The position numbers and the translations under genes were made by a program. A DNA stretch of 11,684 nt from Ophiosphaerella korrae (Eukaryota; Ascomycota; Dothideomycetes; Pleosporales; Phaeosphaeriaceae): contig JALNQF010000892.1 of NCBI GenBank assembly GCA_028456385.1, positions 1 to 11,684 of the forward strand, in the 5' to 3' direction. A model generated the notes under the pieces. The model had not been told where the DNA came from and ran no database searches. It saw only the letters and a program-made list of their open reading frames with translations. Below are positions 1-8,571 of the stretch, piece after piece. Each line of letters opens with the position of its first letter. Position 1 is the first letter of the stretch.

Positions 1-85
1 AACTTACTAATATTATAAACTTACTAATATTATAAACTTACTAATATTATAAACTTACTAATATTATAAACTTACTAATAATATA
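1..85. repeat. 17-bp tandem repeat, five copies
   Basis: The unit aacttactaatattata is repeated at 1-17, 18-34, 35-51 and 52-68 without a change, and a fifth copy at 69-85 differs near its end (aacttactaataatata). The array probably continues left of the window. The same aacttactaat core, or its reverse complement attagtaagtt, recurs at 86-109, 113-126, about 288-317, 1854-1894 and beyond, so this motif is the building block of the ends of the inverted-repeat structure that follows. No coding potential. The perfect identity of the first four copies suggests either recent array turnover or mutation to saturation that erased differences. Confidence 0.95.
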
Positions 86-276
86 AACTTACTAATATAT
101 TAGTAAGTTTACAACTTACTAATATTTAACTACTTTTTTACTTTTAGTTAGTGCTTAGTAAGCTACTAGGTATATATACTTAGTACTTACTTAGATAGCT
201 TTATCTACTATTTACTCTTTTTAGTTAATTATTAAAACTACTTTATTAAGTTATCTTATATAAAGTCTACTTTATA
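69..276 (+). repeat. Left terminal inverted repeat
   Basis: This segment is matched by the reverse complement of 1704-1911. By hand alignment there are about 11 differences in 208 positions and no gap; all but one or two are transitions (C/T or G/A), as expected if the arms differ mainly through RIP. It opens with a variant 17-mer, then a 24-bp perfect palindrome (86-109), then a further copy of the aacttactaat motif at 113, and ends at ctactttata. Confidence 0.85.
86..109. repeat. 24-bp perfect palindrome, left copy
   Basis: Two copies of the aacttactaat motif face each other around a central TATA-like dyad, so the 24 bases equal their own reverse complement. An identical palindrome lies at 1871-1894 in the right inverted repeat. 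Such ends could form cruciforms or be a junction of two inverted element ends. Confidence 0.9.
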
Positions 277-349
277 GTAAGTTTATAATATTAGTAAGTT
301 ATAAACTTACTAATATTAGTATAAAAATAAAAGATATAAAAGATAACTT
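275..349 (+). repeat. Direct repeat X, left copy
   Basis: Seventy-five bases beginning tagtaagtttata and ending in an A-rich tract with aaagataact. They match 1886-1960 in the same orientation with about 8 differences and no gap (close to 90% identity). The left copy sits just inside the left inverted repeat, whereas the right copy overlaps the outer end of the right inverted repeat. The layout is therefore not a simple TIR transposon and implies nesting or rearrangement. Confidence 0.75.
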
Positions 350-1703
350 CTTTATATTTAATTAAAGAGAGTAAAGTCTATATCTATAAGAAGTCTAAAG
401 TAGAAAGCTATTAGAGTACGCTTAGTACTATTAATAAGCTCTACTAAGCTAAGTAACTAGTGCGTACTAGCTCTATTAGCTAGTATATTCTCCTATATAT
501 AACTTAGTATAACTTAAAGTAAGTTCTAAGTAAGTATAAAAAACTTTAAGTAATAATAACTAGTATATATATTATATACTACTATAATAGCTTAACTAGC
601 TATTAGCTTCTTTTTATTAGAATTAGCTTAGTAGTATACTATCTTTATAATATCTAAGTTAAATTCTTTTATAATAAGTTAGTTAGGAGTAGCTAAGTTT
701 ATTATAGAGTTATTAGCTAGAAAAGTACTTAGTACTTATTAAGAAATTATATTCGGTTAAAAATTTAGTTTACTTAGTAGTTTTAATAAAATAAAATATT
801 TAGAGTCTACTACTTATTTTCTTTTATCTTTTTATAAAAGAGTTTTAAGATATTATTAGAAGTTACTTAATACTTTTTTTATTAAGGTAATTAGTATAGT
901 AAGTCTTTAAGTTTATTTTTCTAAGAACTTAGTTCTAGTACGTATTTTATAGATTTTTTATAGTAGAGTAGTTTTAGAATATTCTTTTAGTTTTTTACTA
1001 GATTTATAGTCTACTATTTATAGTATATCTTTATTTTATAAGTATACTTAGTATAAGTAAAGAAAAAGTTATAAGCTAGTATTATTTTAGTTTAAGAAGC
1101 TAGCTTTTAAAGAGATAGAAGTTTTTTATATAAACTAAGTTATACTAGCTATATAAGTATACTTAGCTATTAGTTTATAGAGATTTAGATCTTTAGTACT
1201 AGCTAGTAAAAGTTTTAGTAGAGTTTAAAGTACTTTATTACTTAGTTCTTATAAATTAAGTACTAGTAATTTATATAAGTTTAGGAGTCTTTTCTCTTTT
1301 TAGTACTACTACTTAAGTTTAATACTTAGTATAAGTATATCTTTACTTAAGTATATATAGTAAGTATAAGCTAAAGCTTTATAACTTATAAAGTAGTTAA
1401 ACTACTTTTCTTTAGTATATATTTTTTCTTAGAATATTAGCGCTAGTACTAGTAAAAAAAGAGTACTAAAAACCTTAACTAGAACTATAATATAGTAAAC
1501 TTAAAAGGCTACCTAATATACTATTACTAAAGTAAGATCTAATTCCTAGTAGTATAGTTCTTTTTAGCTAGCTAAGCTTAATTAAAAGTTAGCTATAATT
1601 AGCTATTTTATAGTAACTCTAGTATAAGTAAAAAGGCTACTAGTATAGTTCTAGGTTATAAAGAAGCTTATAAAAGTAAAATATTTATAGAGATCTATTA
1701 TTA
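277..1703. other. Interior of the inverted-repeat element, no recognisable gene
   Basis: About 1.4 kb between the inverted repeats. Both strands are broken by TAA/TAG in every frame and no ATG was seen. The complement strand can be read from about 1680 down to about 720 in a single frame with stops at a density similar to other frames, so that reading does not discriminate coding from noise. I recognised no transposase motif. It may be a RIP-destroyed transposase gene or non-coding filler. Confidence 0.5.
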
Positions 1704-1911
1704 TATAAAGTAGACTTTATATAAAATAACTTAATAAGATAGTTTTAATAATTAACTAAAAAGAGTAAATAATAAATAAAGCTATCTTAGTAAGTACTAA
1801 GTATATATATCTAGTAGCTTACTAAGTACTAACTAAAAGTAAAAAGGTAGTTAAATATTAGTAAGTTATAAACTTACTAATATATTAGTAAGTTTATATT
1901 ATTAATAAGTT
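1704..1911 (-). repeat. Right terminal inverted repeat
   Basis: Reverse complement of 69-276, same length, about 95% identical. Differences are nearly all transitions; one clear A/T difference lies in the cttact(t/a)agat segment. The outer end contains the 24-bp palindrome (1871-1894) and a counterpart of the variant 17-mer (1895-1911). Confidence 0.85.
1871..1894. repeat. 24-bp perfect palindrome, right copy
   Basis: Base-for-base identical to the palindrome at 86-109. It is separated from the neighbouring inverted motif (ending at 1867) by ata, while the left copy is separated from the motif at 113 by tac, so the arms mirror each other with one C/T change. Confidence 0.9.
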
Positions 1912-1960
1912 ATAAACCTACTAATATAAGTACGAAAATAAAAAATATAAAAGATAACTC
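1886..1960 (+). repeat. Direct repeat X, right copy
   Basis: Same-orientation match to 275-349 with about 8 differences in 75. It begins within the palindrome of the right inverted repeat and runs outward into the spacer. This copy retains a CpG (tacg, near 1931-1934) where the left copy has tata. Confidence 0.75.
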
Positions 1961-2344
1961 TTTTATAATCTCTTTATTTATTATAAGTACTTTTCTTTTT
2001 ACTTAAAACTTTTCTTTAAGCTTCTCTCTTTAAACTTTCTTTTAAGCTCTTTAGGTACTCCTAAGATTACTTTTAGAGCTACTTAGAATTATATATACTT
2101 TTTAAATATTTAAATACCTTTATAAGCTTATAAATCTCTTAAGGATTTATTTTACTTTATTAATATACCTATTATTCTATTATATCTAACTTTTACTAAA
2201 TACTCTTTATAATTTAAATTTTTTTTACTCTAACTAAAAAGTAGTTATTAGATTAAATTTATTATAACTAATTAAAGAGTTATATATAGTAGCTAGTTAG
2301 CTTAGTAAAGCTTTTTTAAAACTAACTTACTATTTTTTTAAGAT
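1961..2344. other. Spacer between the inverted-repeat block and element 1; possible 5' LTR/leader remnant
   Basis: About 380 bases with no gene I can name. The + strand is pyrimidine-rich in its first half. On the complement, from about 2230 down to about 1940, one frame reads as a lysine- and arginine-rich stretch (including GVPKELKRKFKER) with stops only where Gln or Trp codons could have been. This could be a remnant of an unrelated minus-strand gene or chance. As it lies just upstream of the gag-like frame it is also where a 5' LTR, primer-binding site and leader of element 1 should be, but it shows no visible similarity to 7894-8280. Confidence 0.35.
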
Positions 2345-3610
2345 ATAGAGGCTAGTAATATAGTTATAAATAGCTTATTAGATAATAAGCTTTTACTACT
2401 CTAAAAGAACGCTCTAAAGTAAGTAATAGACTCTATACTCTTTCTAAAGAGAATAGAGAGTAATACTACTTTTTTAAAAAGAGCTTTATTAGAGCTAATA
2501 GAAGAAACTCTATAGTAGTTTATTTAAAAATTAATAAACACTTTATTTAAAGTATAAAGTAATAGTTCTTTACTTAAAGTAATTATAAAGTTAGAAGACT
2601 AAGTTAATATAGTATTATATATACTACTAAGTACTAGTAGTAGTAAAACTACTATAAGCTACCTTAGGGTAACTTATAATAATATAGGTAAACTTATAAG
2701 TATACTTAATAAAGTACTACTAAAACCTAAGTTAGGCTTTAAAAAGTAATAACTAACGCTATAATAAGTATAAACCTAGGCTAGAAATATAGAAACTACT
2801 TTTAGATTAGTTTAAGCTCTAGAAGATACTAATATAAAACTCTATTAGGTTTTAAATATAATCTAATATAATATCTATTATAAACTACTATAATAAAAGA
2901 TTAATAATAAAGTTATTTAGACTTAAGATAGATTAAAAGTAGTATAGCGCTAGCTAGTCTAAGACCTAGTATTAATAAAGTTTTAAAACTACTCTAAGTT
3001 CTAGAACTATTAATAGCGTAGTAGTAATAGTATTAATTTCTTCTTACTATATCTATATAAAAAAGAAGCTATCTTCTTTAATATATTTATTAAGCTTAAT
3101 AATAATAATAAACTAAAGATCTTATATATCTAGTTAAAGATACTTAAAGTATATTAAACTAAGCTCTAATATAATAGAAGTTTAAATAATATTAGCTCTT
3201 AAAAAGATTTTAAAAAAGTACTTTAAAATATAGAAATAGTAGTTACTATAACTAGACTAAAAGTAGTCTATAATATAAGTAAAGATAGATCTACTTAATT
3301 TTAATTAAATCTTTATAAAAGAAAATATCTAGTACTTACTTAAGAGTATAAAGTACTTAATAAAAGATAAGATTAGTAGAAGTCTTAACTCTTACTTAGA
3401 AGTAAACTAATAAAAGACTAGTAGTAGCTTAGTTCTCTAGCTAAAAAGCTAGAAGAAGAAAGAATTAGTAACTAGAAAGGATACTAAAAGCTTTACTAGA
3501 AGAATAAAGATTTTAAATTAAAGAAACCTTAGTTACTAACTTTTTTTACTAGTAATTAGAGTAAGAAATAAAAAGAGAATATTTAAAGATTATAGTTAAT
3601 ATAGTTATAC
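2345..3610 (+). pseudogene. gag: gag-like pseudogene of element 1
   Basis: The frame with codons starting at 2 mod 3 gives a coherent protein-like reading of roughly 415 codons. The likely start is ATA at 2345-2347, an ATG changed by G-to-A, reading on as EASNIVINSLLDNK. A helical-looking segment follows (about 2425-2500, FLKRALLELIEETL), then a long stretch rich in stops and Lys/Leu that was probably Gln/Pro-rich, then a charged segment (about 3440-3480, SLAKKLEEERISN). I see no CCHC zinc knuckle. Identification rests on position directly upstream of protease; similarity to known Gag was not recognised. It is in the +1 register relative to pol, so pol would be reached by a -1 shift. The end is approximate. 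Confidence 0.55.
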
Positions 3611-3639
3611 TTACTCTTAAGAGAACTTTAGTAGTATTC

Positions 3640-3930
3640 TAGGCCCTTTATAATTTAGGCGTAGAGGTAAACCTAATTAATAAAGAATATACTAAACTCT
3701 TAGTATACCTAAATATAAAAATAAAAGGTATTTCTATAACTATATTTTTAAATAATATATAACTAGCTATTTATATAGTATATAATCTTATAGTTATATA
3801 TAAAGATAATAAAAGAATTAAGTATAATATTAGTCTTTAATACTTTTTAAAAGTAATCTTTAGTAGTTATAACTTTATCTTAGAGTACTTATAGCTAAGA
3901 AAAGCTAACCTATAGATTAGATTTCTATTA
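3640..3930 (+). other. Aspartic protease domain remnant (element 1)
   Basis: The retropepsin signature is read at 3646-3675 as LYNLGVEVNLI, where the family has the D-S/T-G-A active-site box followed by a hydrophobic strand. The catalytic Asp codon is AAT (Asn) at 3652-3654 and the following Ser is TTA (Leu), both single transitions of the RIP type. Downstream the frame shows VYNLIV (about 3778) and the later FILEYL (about 3880), which correspond to the second half of the fold. Confidence 0.8.
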
Positions 3931-4580
3931 AGTACCTTCTAATAGTAGCTAAAAAAGTTAAAAGATAAAAAAATAACTTTAGTAAGTACTTAAGAGCTAT
4001 TTAATAATATTACGCTAAGAGAATAAGTATATATCTTCTATTCTAATAGGCTTGTCTATATAGTACTAAATAAAGAACTAAAAGATATAGTTACTTAAGA
4101 TATTTATTAATTTACTACTAAGCTACTATTAAGAGAGCCTAGTAGACTATTAATATAGAAGGGACCTAGTAGAGATACTATTATAGATACTACCTAGTAC
4201 TATAAGTAAAGTCTACTCTAGCTAAAGAATACTATAAACAAGATTATTAATTATATAAAATATTATATTAAGGATATACTATTACTATTATAGTTACTAG
4301 AAGAGATAATATAAAAGGTAGTAGTAAGTATATATTATAAGAATCTTAAATAGTTAAATCTACTAGTAAAAGAAGCTTAGACTCTTTTTAATAATAGCTT
4401 AAAAGGCTACTAGTATATAGATAATATATTTAATAAAAAAGAAATAATATATATTCTAAAAGAGCTATACTATAAGTAGTATATATTTAGTAAAAATTAG
4501 ATAAAAATACTTTCTCTTTATAGAGAATATAATTACGCTATAGAAATTAAAAAAAGTAAGAAGATCTTAAATATCTTAAT

Positions 4581-5130
4581 ATATAACTTATCTTACTAAG
4601 AACTAGATATCTTTTAGGAATACCTTAATATAGCGTAAGAGAAGAGATAAATCTACTTAAGTAAATCTTTAGTAAGTACTCTAATTCTCTTTATTTTAAA
4701 GTTAAATAGTACTTTTTATCTCTACGTAGACTATAAAGGCCTAAATAAGATTATAATTAAAGATAAATACCTAATCTTTCTTGTAAGTAAGATATTAGAT
4801 TAACTATCTAAAGTAAAAATCTTCTTAAAGCTTAACTTTTATAACGCTTATTATAAGCTATATATTAAGAAAAGTAATAAGTAGAAGATAGTATATAAAA
4901 TAAGATATAGTTATTTTAAATATTTTATTATACTATTTAGTTTAGTAAATATACTTATAACCTTTTAGTCTTATATCTACTATACTCTAAGAGAGCTAGT
5001 AGACTATATCTATATTATCTACTTAGATAATATCTTTATATACTCTAAAAATAAAGAAGATTATATTACTTACGTTAAAGAAGTACTAGATAAACTTATT
5101 AAATAAAGACTTTACTATAAAGTAAGTAAA
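4581..5130 (+). other. Reverse transcriptase domain remnant (element 1)
   Basis: The N-terminal block reads YNLSY-stop-ELDIF, then IYLSKSL and LILFI, matching the conserved lead-in of Gypsy RTs. The first catalytic motif is intact as YVDYKGLN (Asp at 4729-4731). The palm continues with FLKLNFYNAYYKLYIKK and FKYFIILFSLVN (family: FxYxVMPFGLTN). The catalytic YxDD box at 5020-5031 reads YLDN: the last codon is AAT instead of GAT/GAC. Several stops replace Gln or Trp, for example NK-stop-K where Gypsy RTs have a Trp before K-T-A-F. Confidence 0.93.
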
Positions 5131-5544
5131 TATACTTTTAATACTAAATTAGTTAAGTTTTTAGGCTATATTATTACTTTAGAAAAAGTAGTAATAGACT
5201 TAGTAAAAGTAAAAACTATTAAAGAGTAGCTAAAACTAGAAAGCTATAAAGATATTTAGGTCTTTTTTAGGTTTACTAACTTCTATAAGAAGTTTATATA
5301 TAAATACTCTAAAATAGTTAGACTTCTAGTAGACTATATAACTACTATATAGGCTCTACTACTAACCTAGTAGAGTTCTAAAAGTAAGCTAATTAAAGTA
5401 AAATATAAGAAAATAAAAAAAAGCTTTACTTACTAGTATAAACTATAGAGTTAGCTTAATAATATTTAATTAGTATTTCTTTAATTAAAAGAGAAATTTT
5501 TAGACTTTCTAGTTCTATAGTACTTTAACTTAGTAAAAGACTTA

Positions 5545-5940
5545 ATAGTTATAATAGACGTATTAGAGTTTACTATAGTAGTAATTCTTTTCTAGCCTTA
5601 GATAGTAAAGTTAGTAACTAATTACTATTAGAAACTAGTAGCGTTTTAGAGTAAGAAGTTCTTAGGACCTTTTTTAAGATAGTATACGTATAACAAGAAG
5701 TTAAGTACTATAGTTAAAATATTTAAAATATAGTAATACTATCTTAAATATACTCTATTAATAATCTAAGTACTCTCTAATTATAATAATCTATAGTACT
5801 TTATAAGTACTAAAGAACTTTCTTTTAAGTAAGCTTACTAAGTAGAAGAGTTTATAAGGTTTAATTTTAAAGTTAAATATAAACTAGAATAAGAGAACTT
5901 AGTAGATAAGCTTTTAAAGTAGCTTAACTATATAAAAAGT
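5545..5940 (+). other. RNase H domain remnant (element 1)
   Basis: Directly after RT in the same frame. The first acidic motif, which in Gypsy RNase H reads TDASD, is IIDVLEF here, keeping the first Asp (5557-5559). The block KFLGPFLR at about 5656 matches the KFSGPELRY region, VLSNYNNL-stop-YF (about 5770) matches the S-D-H-x-N-L segment with Asp and His replaced by Asn and Tyr, and STKELSFK (about 5808) with the following EEFIRFNFKVKYK is typical. ENLVDKLLK near 5897 corresponds to the closing N-x-A-D-A-L-S motif. Confidence 0.9.
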
Positions 5941-6540
5941 ATTTTTATTAAAGAGTAGTAAGTATTATATAACGTAATAATACTAATACTATACTAGAAG
6001 CTTTAGATCTAAGCTATTTAAAAGTCTAGAGCTTTAAATACCTATTTTTAGAAGGTATTAAAATAAGACTACTTTAAAGAAAACCTTATAGGGACTTATT
6101 AAACCTCTAAAAAGGCTAATATACCTAAAATAGAATTTTCTAACTAGATATTAGAACTTTATAATATATTACTATTAGGTATACCTCTCTTTACTACTAT
6201 TAATAGTAATAATGTAAGAAGTATTATATTTAAAGCTAAGTAAACTTATAAAGTTATAGAAGAGCTTATAAAAGCTATAATATATAGTATTTTATTTCTA
6301 AATAGTTCTATATATAAAGTAATATAAAATAAAAATACTTATACTCTAGAAATTCTAGAACGCTTTATAGAGTTTATCTATTAAGTATAAGAAAAAGATA
6401 TAGTCTATTCTATATATATAGTAGAGAGCTTCTAGAGAGTAAGTAGAGTAAAAAAGAGTAACTATAACTAAGAGTTTAACTCTAGTAGTATCTTATATAA
6501 AAGTAAGAAAGTATAAATTCTTAATAATAAAGCTTTTTAC

Positions 6541-7270
6541 TAAAATATCTTATAAAAAAACTATAATAACTTAATAGGTAGCTACTATAAGACTAATAAG
6601 ACTATAGACTTACTAAAGCGTAAGTATTATTAGTTATATCTTCTTCTAGATATTTATAACTATATTAAAAGATATCCTATATATTAATTAAATAAGATTT
6701 AAAGGTATAAACCCTAGAGAATACTAGTACTACTACTAGTACCTATAATAGTATAGTATTACTTTTTATTAGACTTTATAATAGACTTACTAGTCTTAAG
6801 AAATATAAAAGAAAATAAGTTTAACTTAATTCTAGTACTTATAGACTAGTTTATAAAGTATGTCTAATACTTCTTTATAAGTAAAATAATTATAGTATAA
6901 AGAGTAGCTAATTTATTAATAAATTAATACTTTTTAAAGTAAGGTCCTTTAGATACTTTACTATTAGATAGAGGGTCTATCTTTATAAGCTAATTCTAGT
7001 CTAATATATACTATTACTTTAAAATTAATTATTAATTAAGTATAGCTTTTTACTTATAGATAGATAGGTAAACTAAAAAGTAGAACTAAGAATTAGAAAC
7101 GTACTTAAAGATCTATATAAATTACTAGTAAGATAACTAGGTATTATTACTCTTATATATAGAGTATACTTATAATTTAAAGAAGTATTTAGTATATAGC
7201 TAAAGCACTATACGCGTAGTATTTAGTATAGATCCTAAAGGATTTAATAACATTTCTAATAAATATTAAC
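6541..7270 (+). other. Integrase zinc-binding and DD35E core remnant (element 1)
   Basis: Zinc ligands of the HHCC finger are visible as positions only: Tyr at 6562 and 6583 for the two His, Tyr at 6673 and 6682 for the two Cys (YPIY). All four are single-transition changes, and 29 codons separate the second His site from the first Cys site. In the core, the first Asp is at 6772-6774 (LLDFIIDL), the second at 6967-6969 (LDRGSIF), and the catalytic Glu position at 7075-7077 reads AAA (Lys), with exactly 35 codons between them, the DD35E spacing. Near 7159 IEYTYN matches the conserved core end. Confidence 0.92.
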
Positions 7271-7519
7271 TAAAGTAACTAGACTCTTAATAGAACGTAT
7301 ATAGAAAGGTTTTAGTACTTAGGTAGTAAGTTATAAGACGCCTTAATTAATAGGCTAAAATATAGGAAGTAGTAAAAGTAAGCCTTTAGTATATCTAGAC
7401 TTATAATAAGAAATAGTATAATATAAAAAGAGAAAATAGGTACTTTACTAAAGGTAAGGAAGTAATATTAAGATTAAAGAATATTACTACTTATTACCTA
7501 TCTAAGAAATTTAATATAT

Positions 7520-7640
7520 AATATCTTAGACTATTTTTAATTAATAAAAAGATAGGTAAGCTAGTATATAAGCTTAACCTCTCTCTATTAATAGCCTAAA
7601 TATATCTTATATTTAATATATTTCTATTAGAACTATAGTA
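7520..7640 (+). other. GPY/F module remnant of integrase (element 1)
   Basis: In the same frame the reading YLRLFLINKKIGKLVYKLNL is followed by a stretch ending in IYLIFNIFLLEL. This is the pattern of the GPY/F module found at the C-terminal side of many chromovirus integrases (G-P-F/Y, K-I-G, A-Y-x-L-x-L-P, I-H-x-V-F-H-x-S-x-L). The Gly of the GPY/F triplet reads Arg (family position inferred). Confidence 0.75.
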
Positions 7641-7710
7641 TATACTATTACTAGAAGTAAATTTTTAACTAAGTAATATCTAAATCCTAGATAATATTAC
7701 GTTAAGAAAC

Positions 7711-7830
7711 TATTATAAAGTTAAAAGAATCTTAGATTATAAAGATATAAAAGCTAGAGGAAAGAAGTACCTAATTAAATAGCTAGGCTAGTTATTACAA
7801 TAGTAATAGAAGAACTATAAATAGAACTAA
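7711..7830 (+). other. C-terminal chromodomain remnant (element 1)
   Basis: The frame reads YYKVKRILDYKDIKARGKKY, then LIK-stop-LG-stop. Chromodomains have the same order: Y-x-V-E-x-I-L-D, a basic turn, then Y-L-V-K-W-x-G-W/Y. The stops at 7780 and 7789 fall where Trp is expected and a third at 7822 falls where the N-T-W-E-P Trp is expected; TGG to TAG is the RIP change. In the family this domain binds methylated histone H3 and steers insertion to heterochromatin, which fits the repeat-rich setting. Confidence 0.85.
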
Positions 7831-7887
7831 TTAGCTATATAATAATTAACTTAGATCTATATAACTTTAAAGAATATAAACTTAATT

Positions 7888-8280
7888 AGGAGGCTATATA
7901 TAATTAGGATACCTAGGGTAATCTATAATCTATAGACTCTTAGTATTAATAGATTATAGATTAGAGTAATCTATAATCTATTAGTCTTAGTAACTATAGA
8001 TTAATAGATTATAACGAGTATATAGTTAGTAGTAATATATATTATTAGGATAGTATTAGTAATTTAATCCTTTAACTATAGAACGCTAATATAAAATAGT
8101 TATAATATATCTTCTATTATTTATAAGTTATTATAGATCCTAATATAAGCTTTTATTATTATCTTGTAATCTACTAACCTCTATAATAGGTACCTATAGT
8201 TAATAATAAGAAGCTTATTATACTTTACTAATTTAGTTATTATAAGAAGTAAAGTGTAAGTAGTATATAGTCTAGCTAAT
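7888..8280 (+). other. LTR-sized junction segment between the two Gypsy elements
   Basis: No coding frame is recognised between the chromodomain of element 1 and the gag frame of element 2. A weak purine tract (aggagg, 7888-7893) is followed by ctatatataattagga, so 7894 onward could be the 3' LTR of element 1, the 5' LTR plus leader of element 2, or both fused. A poor purine/AAG-rich region near 8205-8260 could hold a primer-binding site, but RIP has removed any base match to a tRNA that I could call. The segment contains the 48-bp tandem duplication described separately. No second copy of it exists in the window. Confidence 0.4.
7919..8018. repeat. Two ~48-52-bp tandem units, each with an inverted repeat
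   Basis: Unit 1 (7919-7966) and unit 2 (7967-8018) both begin taatctataatctat and continue through a similar cttagta segment into a copy of the reversed motif. In unit 1 the arms 7919-7933 and 7949-7963 are a perfect 15-bp inverted repeat with a 15-base loop. In unit 2 arms of 12 bp (7972-7983 and 8002-8013) pair perfectly. The unit could fold as two successive hairpins. It lies in the presumed LTR/UTR, where short tandem repeats are common. It is not followed by a T-run and is not a typical terminator. Confidence 0.8.
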
Positions 8281-8571
8281 ATAATAGTAGAAAGTTTAAC
8301 TAAAATAAGTAAAGCCCTTAGAAGTAGTTATAAGTTAGATAGTACTATATAGAAAATAATTAAAGATAGAATTAATAACTTAATCTTAAATAAAGAAGAT
8401 ATAAAAATAGTAATTAACGCTCTAGAAACGTAGAATAAAGAACTATAAGATTACGTAAAATAAAATAAAGTGTAGATTAAGGCTATTATTAAAAGCTAGA
8501 ACTAGATAAAGCTAATTATACAACGTCTAGTAATAAGTGCGACAAAGAAACTACTAAAGATACTTATTCTT

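Larger units (their letters stand above)
69..1911. mobile_element. Degenerate DNA-transposon-like element bounded by ~208-bp inverted repeats
   Basis: Long terminal inverted repeats at 69-276 and 1704-1911 enclose about 1.4 kb. Long TIRs around a short interior fit a class II element of roughly 1.8 kb, or two copies of a small MITE-like element in opposite orientation. I could not recognise a transposase in either strand: the interior is saturated with TAA/TAG and no DDE or helix-turn-helix signature stood out. A target-site duplication cannot be called because the flanking DNA is made of the same repeat motif. The boundary could lie at 69, 86 or 113 depending on which copy of the terminal motif is taken as the true end. 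Confidence 0.55.
3595..7890 (+). pseudogene. pol: pol polyprotein pseudogene of element 1 (PR-RT-RH-IN-chromodomain)
   Basis: About 1430 codons in one frame, interrupted by many TAA/TAG at positions where related polyproteins carry Gln, Trp or Arg. Domains in order: aspartic protease (about 3640-3930), reverse transcriptase (about 4581-5130), RNase H (about 5545-5940), integrase zinc-binding and catalytic core (about 6560-7270), GPY/F module (about 7520-7640) and chromodomain (7711-7830). Length and order match fungal chromoviruses such as the MAGGY/Skippy type, where pol is also in a different register from gag. Catalytic residues are lost in at least protease (Asp to Asn), RT (second Asp of YLDD to Asn) and integrase (Glu to Lys), so no activity can remain. 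Confidence 0.92.
2345..7893 (+). mobile_element. RIP-inactivated Ty3/Gypsy chromovirus, internal region (element 1)
   Basis: The order gag, protease, reverse transcriptase, RNase H, integrase, GPY/F, chromodomain is diagnostic of the chromovirus branch of Ty3/Gypsy LTR retrotransposons. All pol domains lie in one frame (codons starting at positions 1 mod 3) from about 3600 to 7890 with no detected indel. LTRs could not be confirmed: the sequences before 2345 and after 7893 do not resemble each other by eye, so at least one LTR is missing, displaced or outside the window. A short purine run (aggagg, 7888-7893) after the chromodomain could be the polypurine tract. Confidence 0.9.

Noticed and set aside
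1..110. CRISPR-like array
   Set aside because: The 17-bp units are contiguous with no unique spacers, so this is a simple tandem repeat.
277..1703. A Fot1/Pogo or Tc1/mariner transposase on the complement strand
   Set aside because: A long single-frame reading exists, but stop density is similar to other frames and no DDE, HTH or other family motif could be placed. I cannot support a family call.
1..1960. Centromere, telomere or replication origin
   Set aside because: High AT and short repeats alone do not show this; no telomeric hexamer was seen, and the whole window is equally AT-rich because of RIP.
6212..6863. The only + strand ATG codons (near 6212 and 6861) as possible gene starts
   Set aside because: Both lie inside the pol frame of element 1 and lead quickly to stops; they are RIP survivors, not starts.
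7888..8018. Rho-independent terminator at the junction hairpins
   Set aside because: The stems are AT-rich with no following U-run, and the setting is a eukaryotic retrotransposon.
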